A stretch of 43,352 nucleotides of DNA, taken from positions 1 to 43,352 of the forward strand of contig DXBX01000048.1 in the NCBI GenBank assembly GCA_019116285.1, written 5' to 3'. Below are positions 8,163 through 16,540 of this stretch, piece after piece. The position numbers and the translations under genes are program-made. The notes beneath the pieces are model-generated. The model saw nothing but the letters and a program-made list of their open reading frames with translations. It ran no database searches and was not told where the DNA came from. The stretch is from Candidatus Bacteroides merdigallinarum. GTDB lineage: Bacteria > Bacteroidota > Bacteroidia > Bacteroidales > Bacteroidaceae. Within the stretch, counting starts at the first letter, position 1. Every line of letters begins with the position of its first letter.

Positions 8163-9077
8163 CTATTCCGTCCGATAGCTGACGAACGCCACCCTGCGGC
8201 TGTCCGGTGCCCAAGAGTTAACGTTGATGGTGCCCTGCCCACCGAACAGTTTCACCAGCGTGCGCGGCTCGCCTCCTTCGGCGGACATCAGGCGCAGCTC
8301 CACGTGCTTGTTGGGCAAGTGTTCGTTGGGCTTCAGATCGCCCTTGCGGTAGGCGATGAAGATGACCCACTGTCCGTCCGGCGACACATGGGGGAACCAC
8401 GAATTGCGTTCCTCGTCAAAGGTCATCTGCGTCTGCTCGCTACCATCAGCCTTCATGCGCCACACCTGCATCAGACCCGTGCGCACGGAGTTGAACCAGA
8501 TGTAGCGGCCGCAAGGCGAATATTCGGGGCCGTCGTCCAGGTCTTCGGCCGTGGTGAGGCGCGTCTCTTCACCACCGGCTACGGGAATGGTGTAGACATC
8601 AAAGTTGCCGTTGCGCTCGGCGCAATAGGCCAACTGACGGCCGTCGGGGCTCCAGCCGTGCAGGTAGCTGGGCGCCAAGGGCGTGACGAGACGGGGACTG
8701 TCCGACCCGCTGAGGGGCAGGGTGTAGATGCGCGACTGCCCGTCCTCACGGGTGGCGTGGCTCACGGCGATGCTCCGGCCGTCAGCGGAGAGGACGTGGT
8801 CATTGTTGCAACGGTTGACAAAACCCGTCTGGATTTCCTGCGGCTCGCCCTGCCCGTCCGCCGGCAGACGATAGATACGCCCGCCGCTGTTGTAGATGAG
8901 CCAACGCCCGTCCACGCTCCAGTTAGGGGCTTCTATCAGATAGGGGAATTCCTTCACGACGGTATGCGCGCCGGTGGTTATGTCCAGCACTTCCAGGAGG
9001 CTGGTCACTTGTTTTGTCTGCGCGTGTGCCATAGGGATTGACAATAAGAATGAGACTAAAATAAAAAAGTGTTTCAT
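8163..9077 (-). CDS. Secreted TolB-like (WD40/PD40 repeat) beta-propeller protein
   Basis: Exported protein of 304 residues with signal peptide [20 protein letters not shown]. It consists of repeated PD40 blades, each with a W(S/A)PDGR-type turn: [68 protein letters not shown] and [17 protein letters not shown]. This matches the TolB C-terminal-like propeller without the TolB N-terminal domain, so it should not be called tolB. It probably acts in the periplasm and its partner is unknown. The DUF2490 gene lies 111 bases downstream and appears to have its own promoter. Upstream it diverges from the thioredoxin-fold lipoprotein gene across repeat array B. Confidence 0.85.
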   Translation of the reverse strand: MKHFFILVSFLLSIPMAHAQTKQVTSLLEVLDITTGAHTVVKEFPYLIEAPNWSVDGRWLIYNSGGRIYRLPADGQGEPQEIQTGFVNRCNNDHVLSADGRSIAVSHATREDGQSRIYTLPLSGSDSPRLVTPLAPSYLHGWSPDGRQLAYCAERNGNFDVYTIPVAGGEETRLTTAEDLDDGPEYSPCGRYIWFNSVRTGLMQVWRMKADGSEQTQMTFDEERNSWFPHVSPDGQWVIFIAYRKGDLKPNEHLPNKHVELRLMSAEGGEPRTLVKLFGGQGTINVNSWAPDSRRVAFVSYRTE

Positions 9078-9253
9078 GCTGCTTGAAAGGAATTAAAGGG
9101 TTTGTGGCGGCGAATATAACAAATTTCGGCGATGTGGACGTTGTCCGGACGAAATAAAAGCGAGATTTCTTTCTAATCACGTCAAAAAGGCGTACATTCG
9201 CAGACGGAAACAGGCTGTCTGCCGACGGCGCATCTCCCCGCCTTCACACGGAG

Positions 9254-9341
9254 ATACCGGCGAACATGCTCGCAGGTACCGACGAGCACGCTCGCGGGTA
9301 CCGACGGACGCGCTCGCGGGAGCCGACGAACAGCAGTCTGT
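9254..9341. repeat. 22-bp tandem repeat array B (4 units)
   Basis: Four consecutive 22-base blocks start at 9254, 9276, 9298 and 9320. The second and third share GTACCGACG at the left and CGCTCGCGG at the right, and the last block keeps only CCGACGAAC. It is the same family, orientation and period as array A. It lies between the divergent beta-propeller and thioredoxin-fold genes, ending 37 bases before the latter's ATG. Confidence 0.85.
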
Positions 9342-9378
9342 CCGCCAACCGATTACAAACCACCATCCTGACGATAAA

Positions 9379-10404
9379 ATGAAAAGACTCCGCATAATCC
9401 CCTGCCTGCTGGCCGCCCTGCTGCTGATGGCCGCCTGTGGAAAAAAACAAGACACCGATGCCGCCCGCCTGAGCGGCGAAATCAAGGGCCTGGCCGACGG
9501 CTCCATCCTGGTGTATGGCATGGACCGCCTGTTCGGCCGGCTGGACACGCTGACGGTGAAGGACGGCAAATTTTCGGACACGCTGTCCGTGGATACCCTC
9601 ACGGGCGTATACCTGCTGTTTGCCGACGGCACGGAATGTCCGGTCTACGCCGACCGTCGCGAACACATCACCGTCACCGGCTCGGCGGACAACCTCTCCG
9701 CCCTGCGCGTAACGGGCACCCCGACCAACGATGAGCTGACCGCCTTGCGCGGCGAGCTGGCCACCCTGGGAGACCCTGCAGCGCCCGCCGTACTGGATAA
9801 GGCGGCAGAGTTTATCCGCTCACACCCTGCCTCGGCCGCCAGTGCCTACCTGCTGGAACAGTATTTCTTCCGGCAGCCCGACCCGGACCTCAAACGCATC
9901 GAGGAGCTGGCTGACCCCCTGACGGGCGAAGTGAAGGACCGCCCCGCCATGACCGCCCTACTGGACTTTCTGGAGAACCGGAAGAAGCTGAACGAAGGAC
10001 GGAGTCTGCCCTACTTCCAGGTGACAGGCAAGGACGGCAAGAAGATGAGCCGCAACGCCTTCAAGGACCAATACCTGCTGATACACTTCTGGGCCTCGTG
10101 GCACGCCGGCAGCCGACAGGCCAACGCCGAGCTGCGGAGGCTGTACAGACAGCAGAGACGGCGCAAGGATTTTGCCCTGATGGGCGTCTCGCTCGACCTG
10201 GACCGCCAGGCCTGGCTGGACGCCGTCCGCCGCGACACGCTGGAGTGGAAACAAGGGTGTGACCTGAAGGGCTGGGATTCGGATGCCGTACAGCGGCTGA
10301 ACCTCACCGAATTGCCTTTCAACATACTGGTCAACCCCAAGGGACGCATCCTGGGCATCAACCTGACGGCAGACGAGGTGGCACAGAAGATTAAAAAAGA
10401 ATAA
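9379..10404 (+). CDS. DUF4369/thioredoxin-fold lipoprotein lacking the CXXC cysteines
   Basis: Lipoprotein of 341 residues: signal MKRLRIIPCLLAALLLMAAC with lipobox Cys20. Residues about 30-130 form a DUF4369-like beta domain (LSGEIKGLADGSILVYGMD), followed by a helical linker. Residues about 210-341 form an AhpC/TSA (TlpA/ResA-like) thioredoxin fold (LPYFQVTGKDGKKMSRNAF, LLIHFWASW, cis-Pro region LPFNILVNPKGRILG). In active relatives the motif reads W-C-x-x-C. Here it is W241-H242-A243-G244-S245, so both redox cysteines are gone and disulfide reductase activity is not expected. It may bind or scaffold a partner instead. It is followed after 17 bases by yifB, probably in one transcript. Confidence 0.88.
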   Translation: MKRLRIIPCLLAALLLMAACGKKQDTDAARLSGEIKGLADGSILVYGMDRLFGRLDTLTVKDGKFSDTLSVDTLTGVYLLFADGTECPVYADRREHITVTGSADNLSALRVTGTPTNDELTALRGELATLGDPAAPAVLDKAAEFIRSHPASAASAYLLEQYFFRQPDPDLKRIEELADPLTGEVKDRPAMTALLDFLENRKKLNEGRSLPYFQVTGKDGKKMSRNAFKDQYLLIHFWASWHAGSRQANAELRRLYRQQRRRKDFALMGVSLDLDRQAWLDAVRRDTLEWKQGCDLKGWDSDAVQRLNLTELPFNILVNPKGRILGINLTADEVAQKIKKE

Positions 10405-10421
10405 ATACCATCCATCAACCT

Positions 10422-11969
10422 ATGTTAATCAAAGTCTACGGCGCCGCCCTCATCGGCATTGACGCCACCCTTATCACCATGGAAATGAATAGCACGCGGG
10501 GCTGCATGTTCTACCTCGTGGGCCTGCCCGACGCCGCCGTCAAGGAAAGCTACCGGCGCATCCTCTCCGCCCTGCAAACCAACGGGCTGCGTATTCCACA
10601 GACCAATCTGGTCATCAACATGGCTCCGGCCGACATCCGCAAGGAAGGTTCGGCCTACGACCTGCCCCTGGCCATCGGCATGCTGACCGCCACCGAGGTC
10701 ATCCGCGACGCCGAAGACCGCCTGTCCCGCTTCCTGCTGATGGGCGAGCTGAGCCTGGACGGCACGTTGCAGCCCATCAAGGGCGTGCTGCCCATAGCCA
10801 TCAAAGCACGCGAATTGGGGTTCGAAGGGATGATTGTGCCCCGTGCCAATGCCCGCGAGGCGGCCGTGGTCAACCGACTGACGGTCTACGGCGCGGAGAA
10901 CGTGCGGGACGTGGTGGATTTTTTCGAGGGGAAAGGGACGTTGGAGCCGACAGTGGTCAACACCCGCGAGGAATTCTTCGCCCGGCAGAGCACGTTCGAC
11001 TACGACTTCGCCGAGGTCAAAGGGCAGGAGAACGTGAAGCGTGCCCTGGAGGTGGCAGCGGCCGGCGGACACAACATCCTGCTGATCGGCGCCCCGGGCA
11101 GCGGCAAGTCCATGCTGGCCAAACGGTTGCCCTCCATCCTGCCGCCGCTGTCGCTGGGCGAGAGTCTGGAGACGACCAAGATACACTCCGTGGCAGGCAA
11201 GCTGGGCAGCGAGGGTGGACTGATCTCCATCCGGCCGTTCCGCGCCCCGCACCACACCATCTCCAACGTCGCCATGACAGGCGGCGGAGCCAACCCGCAG
11301 CCGGGCGAAATCAGCCTGGCCCACAATGGCATCCTCTTCCTCGACGAATTGCCGGAGTTCAACCGCAACGTGCTGGAAGTGCTCCGCCAGCCGCTGGAGG
11401 ACCGCCGGATTACGGTCGCCCGTGCCAAGTATAGCGTGGAATATCCGGCCAGCTTCATGCTGGTGGCTTCGATGAATCCCTGCCCCTGCGGCTACTACAA
11501 CCATCCCACCAAGCCCTGCGTCTGCACACCCGGACAGGTGCAACGCTACCTCAACCGCATCTCCGGCCCGCTGCTGGACCGCATCGACCTACAGATCGAG
11601 GTCACGCCCCTGCCCTTCGAGAAGATGGCCGACGCTCGTCCGGGCGAATCGAGTGCCGTCATCCGCGAACGGGTGATACGCGCCCGCCGCATCCAGGAGG
11701 AACGCTATGCCGCCGAGGCCGGCATCTACTGCAACGCACAGATGAACAGCCGCCTGCTGGCCCGCTATGCACGCCCCGACGAGGCGGGCCTCAACCTGCT
11801 CAAAGCGGCCATGACCCGCCTGAACCTCTCTGCCCGTGCCTACGACCGCATCCTGAAGGTGGCGCGCACCATCGCGGACCTGGAAGGCAGCACGGACATC
11901 CGCCCGACGCATCTGGCGGAAGCCATCGGATACCGCAACCTGGACCGCGAGGACTGGGCGACAAGGTAG
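10422..11969 (+). CDS. yifB: YifB/ComM family magnesium-chelatase-like AAA+ ATPase
   Basis: Cytoplasmic AAA+ protein of 515 residues, the standard length for the family. The N-terminal Lon-protease-like fold (residues 1-170, GLPDAAVKESYRRILSAL) is followed by the Mg-chelatase ATPase with Walker A GAPGSGKS (residues 223-230) and Walker B ILFLDELPEF (about 303-312). The cysteine-rich insert NPCPCGYYNHPTKPCVC and the arginine-finger/sensor region GPLLDRIDLQIEV follow, then the C-terminal helical domain. The ComM homologue is a helicase that promotes branch migration in natural transformation; whether this applies here is unknown. Its stop codon is one base away from the stop of the convergent acyl-CoA synthetase gene. 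Confidence 0.95.
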   Translation: MLIKVYGAALIGIDATLITMEMNSTRGCMFYLVGLPDAAVKESYRRILSALQTNGLRIPQTNLVINMAPADIRKEGSAYDLPLAIGMLTATEVIRDAEDRLSRFLLMGELSLDGTLQPIKGVLPIAIKARELGFEGMIVPRANAREAAVVNRLTVYGAENVRDVVDFFEGKGTLEPTVVNTREEFFARQSTFDYDFAEVKGQENVKRALEVAAAGGHNILLIGAPGSGKSMLAKRLPSILPPLSLGESLETTKIHSVAGKLGSEGGLISIRPFRAPHHTISNVAMTGGGANPQPGEISLAHNGILFLDELPEFNRNVLEVLRQPLEDRRITVARAKYSVEYPASFMLVASMNPCPCGYYNHPTKPCVCTPGQVQRYLNRISGPLLDRIDLQIEVTPLPFEKMADARPGESSAVIRERVIRARRIQEERYAAEAGIYCNAQMNSRLLARYARPDEAGLNLLKAAMTRLNLSARAYDRILKVARTIADLEGSTDIRPTHLAEAIGYRNLDREDWATR

Positions 11970-11970
11970 G

Positions 11971-14037
11971 CTATTCCTTGGCTTTCTCTATGCGGATGCG
12001 CGCATCTACGGCAATGACGTTCTTCTCCGTAGCCAGCAAGGGATTGATGTCCATCTCCTTGATTTCCGTGGCGAAGCGGAGCAGGGTGGAAAGGCGGACG
12101 ATAATCTCGGCAAACTTGTCCTCGTTGACGCCCTTTTGGCCGCGGGTGCCCTTGATGATCTTATAGGCGCGCAGGGAGCGGATCATGGAGTAAGCCTCCT
12201 CGTAGCTCAGGGGAGCGAGACCGGACGACACGTCCTTCAGCACTTCCACGAAGATGCCACCCAGTCCGCAGAGTACCACGTGGCCGAACTTCGCCTCGTA
12301 CTTTGCGCCGATGAACAGCTCCGTACCCTTCAGCATGGGCTGCACCATGACGGCCGTCGCACCGGGAATCTGCATCATGCGGTCCACCTCCAGGGCCAGG
12401 TGCTGTTCGGTCTTGATGTTCAGCACTACGCCGCCCACGTCCGACTTGTGCACGGGACCCACCACCTTGGCTACGACGGGGAAGCCCGTGCGACGGGCAA
12501 AGGCCAACACCTCGTCCTTCTTGACAGACACGAACTCATCCACCACCGGGATGCCGGCCGACCGCAAGAGGGCTTGCACCTGGTAGGGCGGGATATACCC
12601 GTCGTCCTGGATGGAGTCGATGATACGCCGGATACGCGGTACATCCACACCGAACAGTTCAATCTCGTTATTGGCGGGGCGCGGCGCGTTCAGCACACGG
12701 GTCAGTGCCGTGCCCAGGGTCACCTCGTCGGCAAAGTTCACGTGTCCCTTGGCCAGGAAGTCGGCTACCTCAGGGCCGGCAGTGTTGACGGACGGCAGGA
12801 TGGGGAAAATAGGCTTGCGGCAATGCTGCATCTTCTCGTGCAGCACGTCATACATCTTATACATCGTTACCAACCCCGGCGTGCCGAAGATGGCCAGCAC
12901 GGCATCAATGTTGTCGAACTTCTCTTCGCAATAATCCAGGCAGAGAGCCAGGTGTTCGGGCGTGCCCGTAGCGAGGATGTCGATGGGGTTGCCCACAGCG
13001 GCACCGGGATAGAGTTGCGCCTTCAGTTCGTCCACCAGCGGACCTTCCAGCTTGGGGACGTTCAGCCCGCCCTTGCTCAAGGCATCGGTCAGCATCACGC
13101 CCGGCCCGCCGGCATGGGTGACGATGGCGAAATTGCGCCCTTTCAGCTCGGGCAGGGTGAAGACACACCCCACGGTGGTCAGCTCCTCACGCGAGAAGCA
13201 CCGTACAATGCCTGCCTTGCGGAACAGAGCCTCCACGGCCGAATCGCTGCTGGCGATGGCACCCGTGTGCGACGAAGCCGCGCGACTGCCGCTCTCGCTG
13301 CTGCCCGCCTTGATGGCGGCGATGCGGCACCCCTTGCGAATGAGGGACGAGGCGTGGAACAGCAACCGGTCGGGGTCGCCGATGCTCTCGATGTACAACA
13401 GTTTGATGCGTGAGTCGTGCTCCGGGTCGAAATGCTCGTCCAGGTACTGTAACACGTCCTCTACCCCGATTTGCGTAGCGTTGCCCACGGACCAGACAGA
13501 GTTGAATTGCAGGCCTTTGGTCACGGCACTCTCCAAGATAAACACTGCCGTAGCGCCCGAACTGGAGATGAGATCCACGCCTTGCGGATGCAGCTGCGGG
13601 ATAGGTTGCGAGAAGACACTGTGGTGGTACGTTGTCAGCAGGCCGATACAGTTGGGGCCGATGAGGGCGGCGTTGTGCTCGTTGACCGTGCGGAGGATGC
13701 GCTCCTCCAGCAAGGCTCCTTCGTGCGTCTCTTCACCGAACCCCGCCGAGAGGATGATGAAGGCCTTGACCCCCTTCCCGGCTAACGTCTCCACTGCATC
13801 GGGACAAGCAGCGGCAGGAATGGCCAGGACGGCCAGATCGGCAGCCGGCACTTCCTGCACCGAGGGATAGGCACGGACGCCCTGCACTTCGGTTTCCTTG
13901 GGATTGACGGCATAGATTGTACCGGCGTACTGACCGTTAAGGAGATTGCGCAGCAAGGCGCCGCCGGGCTTGTGTATATTATTCGAGGCACCTACGACAA
14001 TGATACTGTCGGGACGGAGGAGTTGTTGGTTGATCAT
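11971..14037 (-). CDS. NDP-forming acetate/acyl-CoA synthetase, fused alpha-beta subunits
   Basis: Enzyme of 688 residues interconverting acyl-CoA + NDP + Pi and organic acid + CoA + NTP, here probably a substrate-level phosphorylation step of fermentation. The N-terminal CoA-binding Rossmann domain (DSIIVVGASNNIHKPGGALL) is followed by the succinyl-CoA-ligase-like domains with the phosphohistidine loop SRAASSHTGAIASSD (His near residue 255). Residues from about 470 form the ATP-grasp beta part (GFPVVAKVVGPVHKSDVGGV, AVMVQPMLKGTELFIG, EMDINPLL). Alpha and beta parts are a single chain. The acyl substrate cannot be told from sequence alone. A -7 box lies 27 bases upstream, and the hppA terminator separates it from the preceding gene. 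Confidence 0.92.
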   Translation of the reverse strand: MINQQLLRPDSIIVVGASNNIHKPGGALLRNLLNGQYAGTIYAVNPKETEVQGVRAYPSVQEVPAADLAVLAIPAAACPDAVETLAGKGVKAFIILSAGFGEETHEGALLEERILRTVNEHNAALIGPNCIGLLTTYHHSVFSQPIPQLHPQGVDLISSSGATAVFILESAVTKGLQFNSVWSVGNATQIGVEDVLQYLDEHFDPEHDSRIKLLYIESIGDPDRLLFHASSLIRKGCRIAAIKAGSSESGSRAASSHTGAIASSDSAVEALFRKAGIVRCFSREELTTVGCVFTLPELKGRNFAIVTHAGGPGVMLTDALSKGGLNVPKLEGPLVDELKAQLYPGAAVGNPIDILATGTPEHLALCLDYCEEKFDNIDAVLAIFGTPGLVTMYKMYDVLHEKMQHCRKPIFPILPSVNTAGPEVADFLAKGHVNFADEVTLGTALTRVLNAPRPANNEIELFGVDVPRIRRIIDSIQDDGYIPPYQVQALLRSAGIPVVDEFVSVKKDEVLAFARRTGFPVVAKVVGPVHKSDVGGVVLNIKTEQHLALEVDRMMQIPGATAVMVQPMLKGTELFIGAKYEAKFGHVVLCGLGGIFVEVLKDVSSGLAPLSYEEAYSMIRSLRAYKIIKGTRGQKGVNEDKFAEIIVRLSTLLRFATEIKEMDINPLLATEKNVIAVDARIRIEKAKE

Positions 14038-14064
14038 ATGCGGTTGAGTTTAAGTGATACTGCA

Positions 14065-14072
14065 CAAATATA
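14065..14072 (-). promoter_or_regulatory. -7 promoter box for the acyl-CoA synthetase gene
   Basis: On the minus strand this reads TATATTTG, an exact TAnnTTTG match, 27 bases before the ATG at 14037 and just past the terminator of the upstream gene. Confidence 0.6.
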
Positions 14073-14106
14073 CAGGTTTAATGCATAGCTTGTATGCGAA
14101 AGGGGC

Positions 14107-14139
14107 AAAAAAATCCTGCGGCCATAGGCAACAGGATTT
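14107..14139 (-). terminator. Intrinsic terminator of the pyrophosphatase gene
   Basis: On the minus strand the 8-bp stem AAATCCTG / CAGGATTT is followed directly by a run of T (A-run 14107-14113 on the plus strand). It lies 22 bases past the hppA stop codon. Confidence 0.85.
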
Positions 14140-14161
14140 CCTAATACTATTCAAGAGGCGC

Positions 14162-16363
14162 TCAGAAGAGGCTCCACGCCACGGTCAATCCCGCCATGAC
14201 GATAGCCACCATGCTCATCAGCTTCACCAGAATGTTCAGGCTGGGGCCGGACGTATCCTTGAAGGGGTCGCCCACGGTGTCGCCCACCACAGTAGCCTTA
14301 TGCACCTCGCTGCCTTTGCCACCGAAGTTACCTTCTTCGACGTACTTCTTGGCATTGTCCCACGCACCGCCGGCATTGGCCATGAAGACCGCCAGGACAA
14401 ATCCCGCGCTCAGTCCGCCGATGAGCAACCCCATCACGCCCGGTATGCCAAAGATCAGTCCTGTGGCTACAGGGGCAATGATAGCCAGCAGCGAAGGTAC
14501 CACCATCTCACGCTGCGCGCCCTTGGTGGAGATGGCCACGCAACGCTCATAGTCCGGCTCGGCCCTTCCGTCCAGGATGCCCTTGATCTCATTGAACTGG
14601 CGGCGCACCTCGGCCACCATGCGCGAAGCAGCACGCCCCACGGCATTCATGGTCAGGCCACAGAACAGGAAGGCCATCATCGAGCCGATGAACATACCCG
14701 ACAAGACTCTGGGATTCATCAGCGTAACGTCATAGTAGCGCATGAAGTCGAAGAAAGAGGCATCCTGCAAAGGTATCTGTTCATTGCCTACGGTCAACGT
14801 AGTGGTGCCCAGACGGTTCAGGCCGATACGTATCTCTTCCACGTAGGAGGCCAGCAGGGAGAGGCCGGTGAGTGCGGCGGATCCGATGGCAAATCCCTTG
14901 CCTGTGGCGGCCGTGGTGTTGCCCAGCGAATCGAGGGCATCCGTACGGCGGCGCACTTCCTCGCCCAGACCGGACATCTCGGCGTTGCCACCGGCATTGT
15001 CGGCAATGGGGCCGTAGGCGTCCGTAGCCAGCGTGATGCCCAGCGTGGACAGCATACCGACAGAGGCGATACCGATGCCATACAGTCCCATGGCCACATT
15101 GTTGAAGTCGAAGCCCGATGCAAAGAGATAGGAGGCAATGATACCAACAACCACAGCAATGACCGGTATGGCCGTGGACAGCATCCCCAAGCCAATGCCG
15201 GAGATGATGACCGTGGCCGGTCCTGTCTTGCCGCTCTCGCTGAGGCGCTTGGTCGGCTTATAGGATTGGGAGGTGTAGTACTCCGTGGACCGCCCGATGA
15301 CGACACCCACCAGCAGGCCCACCACCACAGAGCAGGACAGCCACTGCCAGTTGTCTATGCCCAAAGCCCATAAGATAAGGAAGGTGGCGACCACGATGAG
15401 TACCGAGCTGAGGTTGGTGCCCAATGACAACGCGCCCAACAGGTCCTTCATCCGGGCATTCTCCTTAGTGCGCACGGCGAAGATACCCACGAGAGAAAGC
15501 AGAATGCCCACCGCCGCAATCAGCATGGGGGCAATGACGGCCTTGATCTGCATGATCGTGTCGTCTGCATGAAGGAAAGCTGCGGCACCCAGCGCGGCCG
15601 TGGCGAGGATGGAGCCGCAATAGCTCTCATAAAGGTCAGCGCCCATGCCGGCCACGTCGCCCACATTGTCGCCCACGTTGTCGGCGATGGTGGCGGGGTT
15701 GCGCGGGTCATCCTCCGGGATGCCCGCCTCGACCTTGCCGACGAGGTCGGCGCCCACATCGGCCGCCTTGGTGTAGATGCCGCCGCCCACACGGGCAAAG
15801 AGGGCCTGTGTAGAAGCACCCATACCGAAGGTCAGCATGGTAGTGGTGATGACGCAGAGCTTATGCCCGGGCGTCAGTGCATCGGCCGGAATGACCGCCT
15901 GGAGCAGAAGGTACCAGAAGGATATGTCCAGCAGGCCGAGTCCTACAACGACCAGTCCCATCACCGCACCGCTACGGAAGGCGATGCGCAGGCCCGAGTT
16001 GAGTGAACGGCGGGCGGCGTGCGCTGTGCGGGCAGAAGCGTAGGTGGCCGTCTTCATCCCCAGGAAGCCGGACAAGCCGGAGAAGAAGCCGCCGGTCAGG
16101 AAGGCAACAGGCACCCACGAGTTCTGCACGTGGAAGCCGTAGGCCATGACGGCAAACACGAGAGCCAGGCATACGAAGACTATGCCCACGACCTTGTACT
16201 GTTGCTTCAGGTAGGACATCGCCCCCTTGCGGACAGCGGCGGCGATTTTCATCATCTGAGGGGTTCCCTCACTTTCTTTCATCATTTGCCGGTGGAAGTA
16301 CCAGGCGAAAGCCAATGCCAGCACGGACGAGGCCGGCACCAGCCAGAATAGAGATTGCTCCAT
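14162..16363 (-). CDS. hppA: Membrane-bound K+-dependent ion-pumping pyrophosphatase
   Basis: Inner-membrane pump of 733 residues that hydrolyses pyrophosphate and exports Na+ and/or H+. It has about 16 hydrophobic segments. The signature substrate loop [27 protein letters not shown] (interrupted here only for description) continues into [19 protein letters not shown], which carries the Mg-PPi-binding aspartates. The second loop [18 protein letters not shown] is also intact. In [11 protein letters not shown] the residue that is Lys in K+-independent enzymes is Ala, which marks the K+-dependent subclass. Bacteroides enzymes of this class are known as Na+ or dual Na+/H+ pumps, and ion specificity here is inferred. 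It has its own terminator at 14107-14139. Confidence 0.95.
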   Translation of the reverse strand: MEQSLFWLVPASSVLALAFAWYFHRQMMKESEGTPQMMKIAAAVRKGAMSYLKQQYKVVGIVFVCLALVFAVMAYGFHVQNSWVPVAFLTGGFFSGLSGFLGMKTATYASARTAHAARRSLNSGLRIAFRSGAVMGLVVVGLGLLDISFWYLLLQAVIPADALTPGHKLCVITTTMLTFGMGASTQALFARVGGGIYTKAADVGADLVGKVEAGIPEDDPRNPATIADNVGDNVGDVAGMGADLYESYCGSILATAALGAAAFLHADDTIMQIKAVIAPMLIAAVGILLSLVGIFAVRTKENARMKDLLGALSLGTNLSSVLIVVATFLILWALGIDNWQWLSCSVVVGLLVGVVIGRSTEYYTSQSYKPTKRLSESGKTGPATVIISGIGLGMLSTAIPVIAVVVGIIASYLFASGFDFNNVAMGLYGIGIASVGMLSTLGITLATDAYGPIADNAGGNAEMSGLGEEVRRRTDALDSLGNTTAATGKGFAIGSAALTGLSLLASYVEEIRIGLNRLGTTTLTVGNEQIPLQDASFFDFMRYYDVTLMNPRVLSGMFIGSMMAFLFCGLTMNAVGRAASRMVAEVRRQFNEIKGILDGRAEPDYERCVAISTKGAQREMVVPSLLAIIAPVATGLIFGIPGVMGLLIGGLSAGFVLAVFMANAGGAWDNAKKYVEEGNFGGKGSEVHKATVVGDTVGDPFKDTSGPSLNILVKLMSMVAIVMAGLTVAWSLF

Positions 16364-16409
16364 GGCGGGTTTGTTTTTAAAGATTAATAGTCTAGGTTTA
16401 TTCGGTGTC

Positions 16410-16440
16410 CGAATGTAGCGGTTTTGTCGGAGAAGTGCAA
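16410..16440 (-). promoter_or_regulatory. Candidate promoter of hppA
   Basis: On the minus strand a TTGC (16437-16440) is followed, with a 20-base gap after TTG, by TACATTCG (16410-16417), which is one mismatch from TAnnTTTG. Spacing fits the Bacteroides -33/-7 arrangement. The ATG is 46 bases downstream. Confidence 0.45.
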
Positions 16441-16484
16441 GAGAAGGCAGAAAACTTTAAGGCTTTATAGCGTTTGTTGTACAA

Positions 16485-16525
16485 TAAAAAAGGCGCGGAC
16501 CCCGTGTCTCCACGAAATCCGCGCC
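16485..16525 (-). terminator. Intrinsic terminator of the OmpA/TPR lipoprotein gene
   Basis: On the minus strand the stem GGCGCGGA / TCCGCGCC (16492-16499 with 16518-16525) is followed by a T-run. It lies 15 bases past the stop codon of the gene ending at 16541. Confidence 0.88.
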
Positions 16526-16540
16526 CTCTGTCAGTCCGGC

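Noticed and set aside
10425..11543. A 372-codon minus-strand frame opposite yifB
   Set aside because: yifB has complete Walker motifs and family length, and the antisense product has no recognisable features.
12136..15373. Plus-strand open frames opposite the acyl-CoA synthetase and pyrophosphatase genes
   Set aside because: Both minus-strand genes show full catalytic motifs over the whole length, and the plus frames are His/Arg-rich without recognisable domains.
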